The notes below the pieces were generated by a model, which worked only from the letters and a program-made list of their open reading frames with translations, searched no databases and was not told where the DNA came from. Of a stretch of 44,799 nt of DNA, positions 9,680 to 17,013 are shown piece after piece; positions within the stretch are counted from its first letter, which is position 1, and each line of letters begins with the position of its first letter. The translations under genes and the position numbers were made by a program. Source of the stretch: Candidatus Poseidoniales archaeon (GTDB lineage: Archaea > Thermoplasmatota > Poseidoniia > Poseidoniales > Poseidoniaceae); NCBI GenBank assembly GCA_013911465.1, contig JACETE010000003.1, positions 1 through 44,799 on the forward strand, in the 5' to 3' direction.

Positions 9680-10279
9680 ATGTCTGAACTTGCACTAGAA
9701 ACACTCCTCGAAGCCACACTTTTTGGTTCAGGTAAATCACTCGCAGTCAAGGAACTTTCCGAGGCACTTGGATACGAGGAAGAAGAAATTTCAGAAGCAC
9801 TTGCTTCGCTCCAAGGGACGTTAAAGCGGCGTAGAGGCGGTGCTTTACGCATTGTAGAGATTGGGGGGAAATGGGCTATGGAAGTCCGTTCTGATGTTGC
9901 AGATCATCTCCCAAAGGAAACGAAAACCGAAATGCCCAAGAAATTGCTCAAGGCTGCTGCTCTGATTGCATATCATCAACCAATGCCACAATCAAGACTC
10001 GTTGAATTGCTAGGCCAGAAAGCTTACGATTACGTACGTGAATTATCGCAACATGGTATGATTATGCGCCGACGTGATGGAAACACGAGGCGCTTGACCA
10101 CCACAAGACGATTTTCAGAAGCATTTGGGTGTCCTCATACTGATCTTCGAAAGGTACGGAAATGGTTCAGGGAGCAGGTCACTGAGGCTGGTCTCTTTGA
10201 TGGAATGGAGTCTGAAGCGTTGAAAGATGTTGGCGAGGATGGGCTCATTCAAGCCACATTGCCAATTGAAGAAGAGTGA
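9680..10279 (+). CDS. scpB: Segregation and condensation protein B
   Basis: Winged-helix partner of ScpA in the condensin complex. The 199 residues contain two winged-helix units: an N-terminal one beginning LETLLEATLFGSGKSLAVKELSEALG and a second one with LKAAALIAYHQPMPQSRLVELLGQ and YDYVRELSQHGMIMRRRDG, the typical ScpB arrangement. It starts 8 bases after scpA stops, with a weak GGTGG motif just upstream, and closes the smc-scpA-scpB operon. Its stop codon abuts the stop of the convergent HMG-CoA reductase gene with no spacer, leaving no separate terminator. Confidence 0.93.
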   Translation: MSELALETLLEATLFGSGKSLAVKELSEALGYEEEEISEALASLQGTLKRRRGGALRIVEIGGKWAMEVRSDVADHLPKETKTEMPKKLLKAAALIAYHQPMPQSRLVELLGQKAYDYVRELSQHGMIMRRRDGNTRRLTTTRRFSEAFGCPHTDLRKVRKWFREQVTEAGLFDGMESEALKDVGEDGLIQATLPIEEE

Positions 10280-11575
10280 TTACTTACGAATCTCTTCTAG
10301 AATTTCAGCAACTCTTGTCTGGGTCTTGTGCCCTTCTTCGGAGATTAACAATTGTGCGACCTTCTCAATCTCATCACCAACGGCGCCTGCGCTTACGGCC
10401 ATGTTCTTCGCATGAAGGCGCATATGGCCTTTCTGGATGCCACTGGTGGCAAGGGCTCGCAGGGCACCTAGATTCTGGGCTAGTCCTGCTGCAGCCATCA
10501 CAGAGGCTAATTCCTGGGCTGATTCTACGCCGAGTATCTCGAGATTCGTCCGAGCCACTGGATGGACCTTGGATGCGCCTCCTACGATGCCTACAGCCAT
10601 CGGTGTTTCGATGGTTCCAACCAAATTGCCCTCAGAGTCTTTTTCCCAGTGCGTAATCGAACCATATCGGCCTTGATGGTGAGCGACGTAAGCGTGACAT
10701 CCTGCTTCAACAGCCCTCCAATCTTGGCCACAGGCCACTGCGACTGCAGAAATACCGTTCATGACTCCTTTGTTGTGCGTAGCGGCCCTGTAGGCATCTG
10801 CCATTGCAAAATGATGTGCTTGAAGAATGCCTTCAATGATGGATGCGCCTTCATCGTGATCGCCACTATTGCTCATTTCTTTAGGTGTGAAGGTTGCAGA
10901 AACTCGTGCGAGTCGTTGTGTGGCTAAATTCGAGAGGATTCTCAACAATGAGCGTCCTTGACTGATGGTTTCAAGTTCAGGTGCGAGAAGTTCAGCCATG
11001 GTATTGACTGCATTTGCCCCCATAGCATCTCTACAATCGACATGGATGTGGACGATAAGCATCGGCCCAGAAAGAGTCTCTATTGACCGAGTTGAGATGT
11101 TCTTACACCCTCCACCCAGACGAATCATAGTGGATGGAAGGCTGTTTGCCAGAGCCATGAGTTTAGTTTTTTCTTCCTCAATACGGACCATCGCATGATC
11201 ATGGTCAATCACATCAAGAAGTTGAATTTGCGCAATCATCATCGGTTTGTCGTTGTTGGATACAAATCCTCCGTTTGCATGGCAACGTTTGGCCATGTTG
11301 GATGCAGCAGCAACAACACTTGATTCTTCGAGGCAAAATGGCACGACGTAATGCTTTCCGTCGATGATGAAATTGGTTGCAACACCAACAGGTAGGGACA
11401 TTGTTCCGATGACATTCTCGATCATGCGATCGGCAGCAGCATCGTCCAACTCTCCATTTGCTGCTAGAGCGGCAACCTGCTCTTCAGTAAGTCCAGCAAG
11501 CTCTGCGATCCTTTGCCTGCGTTCTTCGACATCAAGTTTGTAGAAGCCTTTGAGGCGGCTATTGTCCACTGGCAT
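10280..11575 (-). CDS. hmgA: Class II hydroxymethylglutaryl-CoA reductase
   Basis: Reduces HMG-CoA to mevalonate, the committed step of archaeal isoprenoid lipid synthesis. The catalytic signatures are those of the class II (bacterial, Pseudomonas mevalonii type) enzyme: Glu53 in ENVIGTMSLPVG, Lys in THNKGVMNG, Asp 16 residues later in GQDWRAVEAG and His in the GHMRLHAKN segment near the C-terminus. DCRDAMGANAVNTM is also present. A bacterial origin for this enzyme is established for Thermoplasmatales and Archaeoglobales, which fits the lineage suggested here. The frame extends to 11614, but ATG 11575 has GAGGAG a few bases upstream and gives 431 residues, the usual length. The upstream region is the TTAACG repeat array shared with the divergent ATPase gene. 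Confidence 0.93.
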   Translation of the reverse strand: MPVDNSRLKGFYKLDVEERRQRIAELAGLTEEQVAALAANGELDDAAADRMIENVIGTMSLPVGVATNFIIDGKHYVVPFCLEESSVVAAASNMAKRCHANGGFVSNNDKPMMIAQIQLLDVIDHDHAMVRIEEEKTKLMALANSLPSTMIRLGGGCKNISTRSIETLSGPMLIVHIHVDCRDAMGANAVNTMAELLAPELETISQGRSLLRILSNLATQRLARVSATFTPKEMSNSGDHDEGASIIEGILQAHHFAMADAYRAATHNKGVMNGISAVAVACGQDWRAVEAGCHAYVAHHQGRYGSITHWEKDSEGNLVGTIETPMAVGIVGGASKVHPVARTNLEILGVESAQELASVMAAAGLAQNLGALRALATSGIQKGHMRLHAKNMAVSAGAVGDEIEKVAQLLISEEGHKTQTRVAEILEEIRK

Positions 11576-11630
11576 GGTGTTCTCCTCGTTCCTTGCGAAG
11601 AGAGCAAGATGCATGAACCAATCGGAAGAA

Positions 11631-11723
11631 ATTAACGGGTTTAACGCTTAAATTAACGCGTTATATTTGCGTTAATCATGCGTTAATACGGCTAATTTAC
11701 TTGCTCCCGCATCCCGATTAACG
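11631..11723. repeat. Iteron-like array of TTAACG motifs
   Basis: The intergenic region contains TTAACG starting at 11632, 11641, 11653 and 11718, and its complement CGTTAA starting at 11670 and 11681. A 10-base palindrome TAACGCGTTA lies at 11654-11663. Neighbouring copies start 9, 12 and 11 bases apart, close to one helical turn, with the orientation switching in the middle. The array sits between divergent hmgA and an Orc/Cdc6-like ATPase gene. It could be an operator cluster or a replication-initiator binding region; the sequence alone does not decide. Confidence 0.7.
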
Positions 11724-11764
11724 TTTCATAACACGTCTGTTCAAGCCTCCTTTCTTGTGAAATG

Positions 11765-11773
11765 TCATATACT
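11765..11773 (+). promoter_or_regulatory. Probable TATA box of the AAA+ ATPase operon
   Basis: The AT-rich tcatatact is centred about 24 bases before ATG 11793, the distance expected for an archaeal leaderless transcript. No Shine-Dalgarno-like motif precedes this ATG, which agrees. Confidence 0.4.
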
Positions 11774-11792
11774 TGGTTGAAGTTGCTCGGGC

Positions 11793-13511
11793 ATGCATGG
11801 AAATACCATTGATTTCGGTTTCCCTACATTGAGTAAAGATCCATTCTCATCAAGTCCACTCGACAAAGATGAGTTTGATCTCTTGGTTGGACGCCATATG
11901 TTGTTTGATGAACTTGAGCGAAAGATTACCTTCAAATCCGCAGACCGCATCCTTTTGGTTGGCGAATTCGGGTCCGGAAAGACTTCCTTCATGCAATGCC
12001 TAGGTTCCCGGACCAATCTGCATATCAATCTGGACAGGATTTCTATTTCAGAACCTGGAATCGAGTTGCTAAAAGAGATGTATGCTCAGTTGATTGATGC
12101 CTCTCCTCCCAATGATTATCAGAAACTGAGTCGTGACTTGCAACGAATGTTGCATGATTCACGACAAATGTTACCGCTCATCACCGTTGATGCTGAAATG
12201 GCTAATTTTTCATCACTGGAAGCCTGCCTTCGCTCCTCTCTTCCGTTTTTCGAGCGTCTGCCCGTGTTGTTTGTGATTGCCATCAATCCTCAACAGCAAT
12301 CGCTCATTTCAGAACAATTGTTACAACGATTTGAAGTGAGGACGATGAAAAGTTTGGACGTTGATGGTGTGAAGGCGCTTGTTGAACGACGAATTGCAAA
12401 AGCCTCCACTCAACCTTATGCGATGGCAACAGAAGATGCACATCGATTACTTCAGCTCAGTCAAAGTGGCCAACCCGGTCATCTTATCCGAACACTTCGG
12501 AATGTAGTTTCAGGACAATTCGTAGCTCCAAGTCCAGCACCTCCTCCTTTGGAGGAATTGAACCCTGAACCTCAATCATTGGTTGAGGTCCGACCTGCGC
12601 CAATTGAAACAGATGTTCATGTTCCCGATGACGAGGTTGTTGAAGACAATCCCGAAGATGAATCCGGTCTTGAAGAATGGGAGGAGACTCCTGGAATGAC
12701 GCAAGCATCAGGTTTTGATCTCGACTTCGGAATCCTTGACAAACCAGTGGAAGAGCCTACTGTTGAAGTGCCTCAAGAAGTTGAGATCGAAGAAGAGGGT
12801 GAAGAATCTGATGATTCCTATGTAACAGAAGATAGCCTTCCATTCGTTGGAGTTTTTGGTGGTTTAAGAAACAGGAGAAAAATAGTCAACAATGACCTTG
12901 ATGCTTCCTTGGATGCTCAGTTTAAGCCCACTGAAAAGGGGACTGCGTTCTGGAGTGCAGAAAAGAACGCTCATGTTGATGAACCGAGGGAGATTATCGA
13001 TGATGAGGTCAAGGATGTAATCTCAGAGCCTGAGGAATTTATCGATCATGAAGTTGAACCAATCGATTTGCAAAATATTGGTTTTCCTGAGGAAGCTTCA
13101 TTGGACTCAAATGCAATTGAAACGTTTACTCGTCTCTTAGCTCAAGTTCTCCACCCGGCTTCGGGTCGATTGAATGGAGAAGAGGACCTCATCGAGCGAT
13201 TACAGGCACTCTCTCGGCCCAAATTTACTGAAAAGGAAGAACATATTCTCAGCGTTGCAGTCCTGAGTTCTCTAACAGCCTCGGAATCGATCGTTGTGGC
13301 GGAGGCGAAGGGAAGAAACATTTCTCCTTCCGACAAGGCACTACTTTCTCGATTATCGATAAAGCGTGCACGTCTTTCTCAGATTTGCAACCGATTGCAT
13401 AAAGCAGGAATCCTTCATGTTCGAATGGTGGGACGATCTCGCATGTTCGGGCTAACAAGAACTGCGCTGGCACAATTGATTGCTTGGGGCATCGTTGGAG
13501 GTGATGAGTGA
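11793..13511 (+). CDS. Orc/Cdc6-like AAA+ ATPase with C-terminal winged helix
   Basis: A 572-residue protein I cannot assign to a named family. The N-terminal third is a P-loop ATPase: Walker A GEFGSGKT (57-64), a degenerate Walker B with LITVDAE in place of the usual D-E, a sensor-1-like VLFVIAIN segment, and a lid-like helical region ending near 235. A long acidic low-complexity linker (about 240-430, rich in Glu, Asp and Pro) follows. The last 100 residues look like a winged-helix DNA-binding domain (TEKEEHILSVAVLSSL, then a recognition-helix-like SIKRARLSQICNRLHKAG). This architecture resembles Orc1/Cdc6 but is diverged and has the unusual linker; a genuine Orc1 is also present at 17.6-18.9 kb. 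It heads an operon with the beta-propeller and DUF357 genes. Confidence 0.75.
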   Translation: MHGNTIDFGFPTLSKDPFSSSPLDKDEFDLLVGRHMLFDELERKITFKSADRILLVGEFGSGKTSFMQCLGSRTNLHINLDRISISEPGIELLKEMYAQLIDASPPNDYQKLSRDLQRMLHDSRQMLPLITVDAEMANFSSLEACLRSSLPFFERLPVLFVIAINPQQQSLISEQLLQRFEVRTMKSLDVDGVKALVERRIAKASTQPYAMATEDAHRLLQLSQSGQPGHLIRTLRNVVSGQFVAPSPAPPPLEELNPEPQSLVEVRPAPIETDVHVPDDEVVEDNPEDESGLEEWEETPGMTQASGFDLDFGILDKPVEEPTVEVPQEVEIEEEGEESDDSYVTEDSLPFVGVFGGLRNRRKIVNNDLDASLDAQFKPTEKGTAFWSAEKNAHVDEPREIIDDEVKDVISEPEEFIDHEVEPIDLQNIGFPEEASLDSNAIETFTRLLAQVLHPASGRLNGEEDLIERLQALSRPKFTEKEEHILSVAVLSSLTASESIVVAEAKGRNISPSDKALLSRLSIKRARLSQICNRLHKAGILHVRMVGRSRMFGLTRTALAQLIAWGIVGGDE

Positions 13512-14560
13512 TGGATTGGTCTGTAACGTGGTCTTGGCAAGCACCATCGCGCATTAGTGCGGTCGAATCCGTCAATGGCCATCTGTGCGTTGCTTTTGGT
13601 CTTGAATTGGTATTGTTCAACGATGATAATGAAGTTCGATGGCAACGAAGTATGCCCTTCAAAGTGCACGCAATTTGCAATGCAGATGGACGAATAGGGG
13701 TTCTTGCTGCACATGCGTTCTATTTGCTTAATACCGTTGATGGCTCTATGGTTCATGAGGGTCGTTCGAGCCCTGGAGGGTTTATCCACCTCCTGAATCG
13801 CCCTGGAGGGGGTTGGGTGTTGTCAGGTAGGGATGGTAACTTGCATCTCTTTGATGCGAATGGAATCGGCATCCGACGCATTCAGTCAGGTGTTGTCCGC
13901 CGTCTTGTTGGATGGTTGGATCGAGAACATTTGCTCTGGCAGGATGCCAATGGTGTTGTCTATTGTGGCCAAATAGCCCAGCAAGATAAGCGAAGAGTTG
14001 TTGATACGACGGTTTGGAGTTGGGTTTCAACACTCACCGATGGTCGTATCCTTCTTCAGTCTGCAGATGGGAAACTCTGGGATGGAATACCCCATCCATA
14101 CGGCTGGGATTCCCTTGAGCGGGTTGAAATCGAATCTCTTGAACCTCTGATGGCAACTCGTACAGGAGATGGCTGGTGGGTATTAGGAATCGAAGGACAC
14201 CTGGATCATATGAGTTCTGAAGACGGTGAGGTACGAATCGGCGAGGGAATGAATCTTGGCGACCTCTTGATTCGACTTGGAAAGAATTCGATGGTGACTT
14301 CCCGTCGAGATGGATTAGTGCGCCGATGGGTCGCTCCGCATCTCGCTGAGGAACAGCGTCGACACCGCCATAGAGAGGCTGCAGATGCGAAATTAGCACG
14401 TTCCTGGGATGAACGAAGACAATTGTTCCAACGAGCTCAGGCTGCTGAAGATGAAGGCCGTCTTTCACGTGCAGTCGAACTATACGAAGCGTTGGGCAGG
14501 AAAGAAGACGTTCAGCGATTGTTGCGCAGGCAAAAGGGAGGTGAGGGGTCTGAATCCTGA
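13511..14560 (+). CDS. Beta-propeller protein with helical tail
   Basis: Unassigned 349-residue protein. Residues 1-280 contain repeated short beta-strand units of the WD40/PQQ kind (for example GGWVLSGRDGNLHLFDANG, TDGRILLQSADGKLWDG, MVTSRRDGLVRRW), enough for a six- or seven-bladed propeller. The last 70 residues are strongly helical and Arg/Glu-rich and end in a TPR/coatomer-like unit (RLSRAVELYEALGRKEDVQRLL). No signal peptide is seen, so it is probably cytoplasmic and acts as a protein-binding platform. ATG 13511 overlaps the ATPase stop and has GGAGGTGAT at 13497-13505. A GTG at 13508 is the alternative start. Translational coupling suggests that the ATPase and propeller proteins work together. 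Confidence 0.75.
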   Translation: MDWSVTWSWQAPSRISAVESVNGHLCVAFGLELVLFNDDNEVRWQRSMPFKVHAICNADGRIGVLAAHAFYLLNTVDGSMVHEGRSSPGGFIHLLNRPGGGWVLSGRDGNLHLFDANGIGIRRIQSGVVRRLVGWLDREHLLWQDANGVVYCGQIAQQDKRRVVDTTVWSWVSTLTDGRILLQSADGKLWDGIPHPYGWDSLERVEIESLEPLMATRTGDGWWVLGIEGHLDHMSSEDGEVRIGEGMNLGDLLIRLGKNSMVTSRRDGLVRRWVAPHLAEEQRRHRHREAADAKLARSWDERRQLFQRAQAAEDEGRLSRAVELYEALGRKEDVQRLLRRQKGGEGSES

Positions 14561-14843
14561 TGAAACTCTAACAGTAGATCGTGTCAAGCACTATCTTTCC
14601 ATCACTGAAAAGGCACGCTCGAAGGCAACATCCCTTGCCTCAACGGCTGAAGAGGAATCCATGGTCACTACGTTACTCTCAATGGCTGATGACTATGCAA
14701 GTGATGCGCAGTATTTCCTCAAACAAGGTGATCTCATTCGAGCTTTCGGAGCGATCAACTATGCACACGCTTGGATTGATGCAGGAGTAAAGTTACGCTT
14801 ACTCGACGGACACGGTGATGACGTTCTCTTCACGCTGCCGTGA
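14550..14843 (+). CDS. DUF357 family protein, probable CTG start
   Basis: Small helical protein of about 97 residues matching the archaeal DUF357 pattern: two long helices, with the characteristic DDYASDAQYFLKQGDLIRAFGAINYAHAWIDAG segment. Its biochemical role is unknown. No ATG, GTG or TTG is well placed. GGAGGTGA at 14537-14544 is followed 5 bases later by CTG at 14550, which gives the natural N-terminus (M)NPDETLTVD. A GTG at 14541 lies inside that ribosome binding site and is less likely. The 5' end overlaps the beta-propeller gene and the last 14 bases overlap the convergent HTH gene. It is the third gene of the ATPase-propeller operon. Confidence 0.78.
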   Translation: MNPDETLTVDRVKHYLSITEKARSKATSLASTAEEESMVTTLLSMADDYASDAQYFLKQGDLIRAFGAINYAHAWIDAGVKLRLLDGHGDDVLFTLP

Positions 14844-15234
14844 ATGCGTTCATTTGCTTTGATTCTAAACTATTTACCAATTCTCGTACGGATTCAATAT
14901 CATCCAAAATCTCTTTTGCTCTCTTTTTTGCAAGATTTACGAATGGTTGAATGGATTGCTCAAGACTCATTCTTAATCTGTAAATGTGTGCAGGGCGTCC
15001 ACGTGATGACTCTGATTTTGGAGAGAAATGAACGAGATTCATCTCTCGAAGTTCTGAAATCGCCATACTCACATCAGGTTGTCGGATGTTGCAATAGTCT
15101 TGAAGATCCTTTGATGATGCCGCACCATGGTGATGCAAACAAAGGAGTACACTTGCTGTATTCTCATTCGCTCCCAATTGAATGAGTTTTTGTCGAAGTG
15201 AGAGTTGTATTGCATTCTTTGCTTCTGGCTGCAT
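14830..15234 (-). CDS. Winged-helix transcriptional regulator (MarR/TrmB-like)
   Basis: A 134-residue predicted DNA-binding protein. An N-terminal winged helix (LRQKLIQLGANENTASVLLCLHHHGAASSKDLQDYCNIRQPDVSMAISELREMNLV) contains a clear helix-turn-helix and a basic wing (SRGRPAHIYRL). A C-terminal helix, probably for dimerisation, follows. It belongs to the broad MarR/TrmB-like group of archaeal regulators; the ligand and target are unknown. A TATA-like box at 15256-15264 lies 22-30 bases before the ATG, so the mRNA is probably leaderless. An inverted repeat at 15321-15341 further upstream could be its operator. The 3' end overlaps the DUF357 gene. Confidence 0.8.
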   Translation of the reverse strand: MQPEAKNAIQLSLRQKLIQLGANENTASVLLCLHHHGAASSKDLQDYCNIRQPDVSMAISELREMNLVHFSPKSESSRGRPAHIYRLRMSLEQSIQPFVNLAKKRAKEILDDIESVRELVNSLESKQMNAFTAA

Positions 15235-15255
15235 GCTCTTATTACAAAAGTGAGG

Positions 15256-15264
15256 ATATATAAT
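15256..15264 (-). promoter_or_regulatory. Probable TATA box of the winged-helix regulator
   Basis: On the minus strand this reads ATTATATAT and is centred about 26 bases before the start codon at 15234, ideal for a leaderless archaeal promoter. Confidence 0.55.
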
Positions 15265-15320
15265 AGCATCACCGACGTTTTATTGAGAATTATATATTTT
15301 ATTAATTTAGGAGAGAGAAA

Positions 15321-15341
15321 TTATTGTCAAACCGACAATAA
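15321..15341. promoter_or_regulatory. Perfect inverted repeat TTATTGTC-n5-GACAATAA
   Basis: Eight-base perfect arms flank the loop AAACC. It lies 7 bases beyond the stop of the PIN-domain gene and about 90 bases before the regulator gene, both on the minus strand. T-rich sequence follows on that strand, so a terminator for the S6e-aIF2-gamma-PIN operon is possible; an operator for the winged-helix protein is the other reading. Confidence 0.55.
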
Positions 15342-15348
15342 ATTTCAT

Positions 15349-15723
15349 CTATAGACCATTGATCAATCTGATGTTTTTACCCTGCAAAACTTCGATGATT
15401 CCAATTCCGTTCTCGAAGGACTGGCGCTTGAGTTGAGAATCAACTGTAAGGATTGGTATGTTGAGAGAACTGGCTACTTCAAGCAGAGCATTGTCCGTAT
15501 GCATTGTGGGATGTTCGATTTGAGTTGAGCGTTGGAGCAAGAGATCCAGCATCAATTTCTTTCCACGAGGACGCTCGGATTCTATCCCTTCCAGTTCTTC
15601 AAGGACCAAGTCAAGCAGAATGAAATGGGGCGGTCCAACAATCTGGGAAAGGGCCGTATCAATGTTGAACTCGCCATCAATAAGTGCGACCCATCCGCAA
15701 GCATCAATGAGCACGTCGCCCAT
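15349..15723 (-). CDS. PIN-domain protein, Fcf1/Utp24-like
   Basis: A 124-residue PIN-fold predicted ribonuclease. The acidic residues of the active site are in place: Asp7 (VLIDACG), Glu42/Glu43 (LDLVLEELEGI), Asp77 (HTDNALLEVA) and Asp95 (ILTVDSQLKR). The length and its position directly after aIF2-gamma match the archaeal Fcf1-like group (COG1412), whose eukaryotic relatives cleave pre-rRNA. No antitoxin gene accompanies it, so a VapC toxin is less likely. It starts 9 bases after the aIF2-gamma stop and has its own AGGTGAAAAG-like ribosome binding site. Confidence 0.85.
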   Translation of the reverse strand: MGDVLIDACGWVALIDGEFNIDTALSQIVGPPHFILLDLVLEELEGIESERPRGKKLMLDLLLQRSTQIEHPTMHTDNALLEVASSLNIPILTVDSQLKRQSFENGIGIIEVLQGKNIRLINGL

Positions 15724-15732
15724 CTTTTCACC

Positions 15733-16971
15733 TCAAAGAATGGTCCCGTGACCAATGAGTCTCCATCGTGCTCCAACTCGACGAGAGAGGGACACACGTT
15801 GACCATGATCTGCACATATTGGAAGGCGAAGTTGGAGATTTGCTTTCCCCTTTTCAACGCCCTTAACGATGCCAACTGAGGTTGATGTTGCTACATTGAC
15901 CATCAACATCTCATTGTTTCGTAGAGGATAGATAGTTTCAGGTTGTTCTCCTTCGCCTGCAACCATGTTCTTCATCAAATGAATTTCAATTGAACATTCA
16001 GTCCGTACTTCTGGCAATTCGCCTTTCTTAGCGAGTACTTGGCCTGATAAGTTGTCGGCAGTCGTGATGGATGGATCAAGGAGAGTCCCAAATCCACATA
16101 GCCCACCAGCAGTCATTTGGTCGCGCTTTCCGCCACCACCTTGCATACTCGTGATGGTGGTTTCAATGGGTTCCCAATGGGATTTGTTTCCATTTTCGAT
16201 TTTACGGCCTGGTCCAATGATGATTTCATCACCCTCGCGAAAGATTCCTTCAACGATGGAACCTCCAATGACTCCACCAGTCAGCTTGGTAGGTCTGGTT
16301 CCGGGTCGGTTGACATCAAATGAACGTGCAATATGCATTACAGCTCGATCATCGGAATCACGGTCAGGAGTAGGGATTGTCTTCTCAATTGCTTCGATTA
16401 AGATGTCCAAGTTCACGTCATGATGAGCTGAGACTGGAATAATTGGTGCTTCTTCTGCAATCGTTCCTTTGAGGAACGTTTTGATCTCATTGTAAGATTC
16501 CATTGCTCGATCTCTGGAGACCAAATCGATTTTGTTTTGAACAATCACGATGTTCTTGATTCCTGCAATTTCCAATGCCATCAAGTGTTCACGCGTTTGT
16601 GGCTGAGGGCAACTCTCGTTTGCGGCTACCATAAGCATGGCGCCATCCATAATTGAAGCACCCGTGATCATGATTGCCATCAACGTCTCGTGACCAGGTG
16701 CATCAACAAAGGAAACAACACGCTGAAGTTCAGAATCGACATCCTTTCCACCTTCTGGATGACGTCCTGTTGCGTAATATTGGCCAGAACCAGTTTTGTA
16801 AAATGCAGTATCTGCATAACCGAGTTTAATCGAAATACCTCGACGTCGTTCCTCTGAATGAGTATCGGTCCAAACACCAGAAAGAGCTTGTGTCAATGTT
16901 GTCTTGCCATGGTCAACGTGACCAACAAGTCCGATATTGACTTCAGGTTGGGTTGGAAGCGTTCGTCCCAT
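15733..16971 (-). CDS. eif2g: Translation initiation factor aIF2 subunit gamma
   Basis: GTPase core of archaeal aIF2, which brings Met-tRNAi to the small ribosomal subunit. GTPase motifs are G1 GHVDHGKT (17-24), switch 1 with SEERRRGISIK, G3 DAPGH (90-94) and G4 NKID. Domains 2 and 3 are complete, ending in the conserved SRRVGARWRLIGHG. The 412-residue length is normal. The zinc knuckle between switch 1 and G3, normally two Cys-x2-Cys pairs, is missing: residues 55-82 hold an insert with no cysteine. It lies in the common archaeal order S6e - aIF2-gamma - PIN protein and is probably expressed as one operon from the promoter before S6e. Confidence 0.97.
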   Translation of the reverse strand: MGRTLPTQPEVNIGLVGHVDHGKTTLTQALSGVWTDTHSEERRRGISIKLGYADTAFYKTGSGQYYATGRHPEGGKDVDSELQRVVSFVDAPGHETLMAIMITGASIMDGAMLMVAANESCPQPQTREHLMALEIAGIKNIVIVQNKIDLVSRDRAMESYNEIKTFLKGTIAEEAPIIPVSAHHDVNLDILIEAIEKTIPTPDRDSDDRAVMHIARSFDVNRPGTRPTKLTGGVIGGSIVEGIFREGDEIIIGPGRKIENGNKSHWEPIETTITSMQGGGGKRDQMTAGGLCGFGTLLDPSITTADNLSGQVLAKKGELPEVRTECSIEIHLMKNMVAGEGEQPETIYPLRNNEMLMVNVATSTSVGIVKGVEKGKANLQLRLPICADHGQRVSLSRRVGARWRLIGHGTIL

Positions 16972-17013
16972 GCTTCCAATCCTCCTTGTTCACCGATTCA
17001 ACCCTCTCGGGTT

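Noticed and set aside
11576..11792. CRISPR array
   Set aside because: The repeated units are only 6-8 bases with irregular short spacing and mixed orientation, unlike CRISPR repeats and spacers.
14409..14549. Long upstream extension of the DUF357 frame
   Set aside because: It lies wholly inside the beta-propeller gene in another frame and has no domain character; the binding site at 14537-14544 points to a later start.
15349..15723. VapC toxin of a toxin-antitoxin pair
   Set aside because: No antitoxin gene is adjacent, and the position after aIF2-gamma matches the Fcf1-like group instead.
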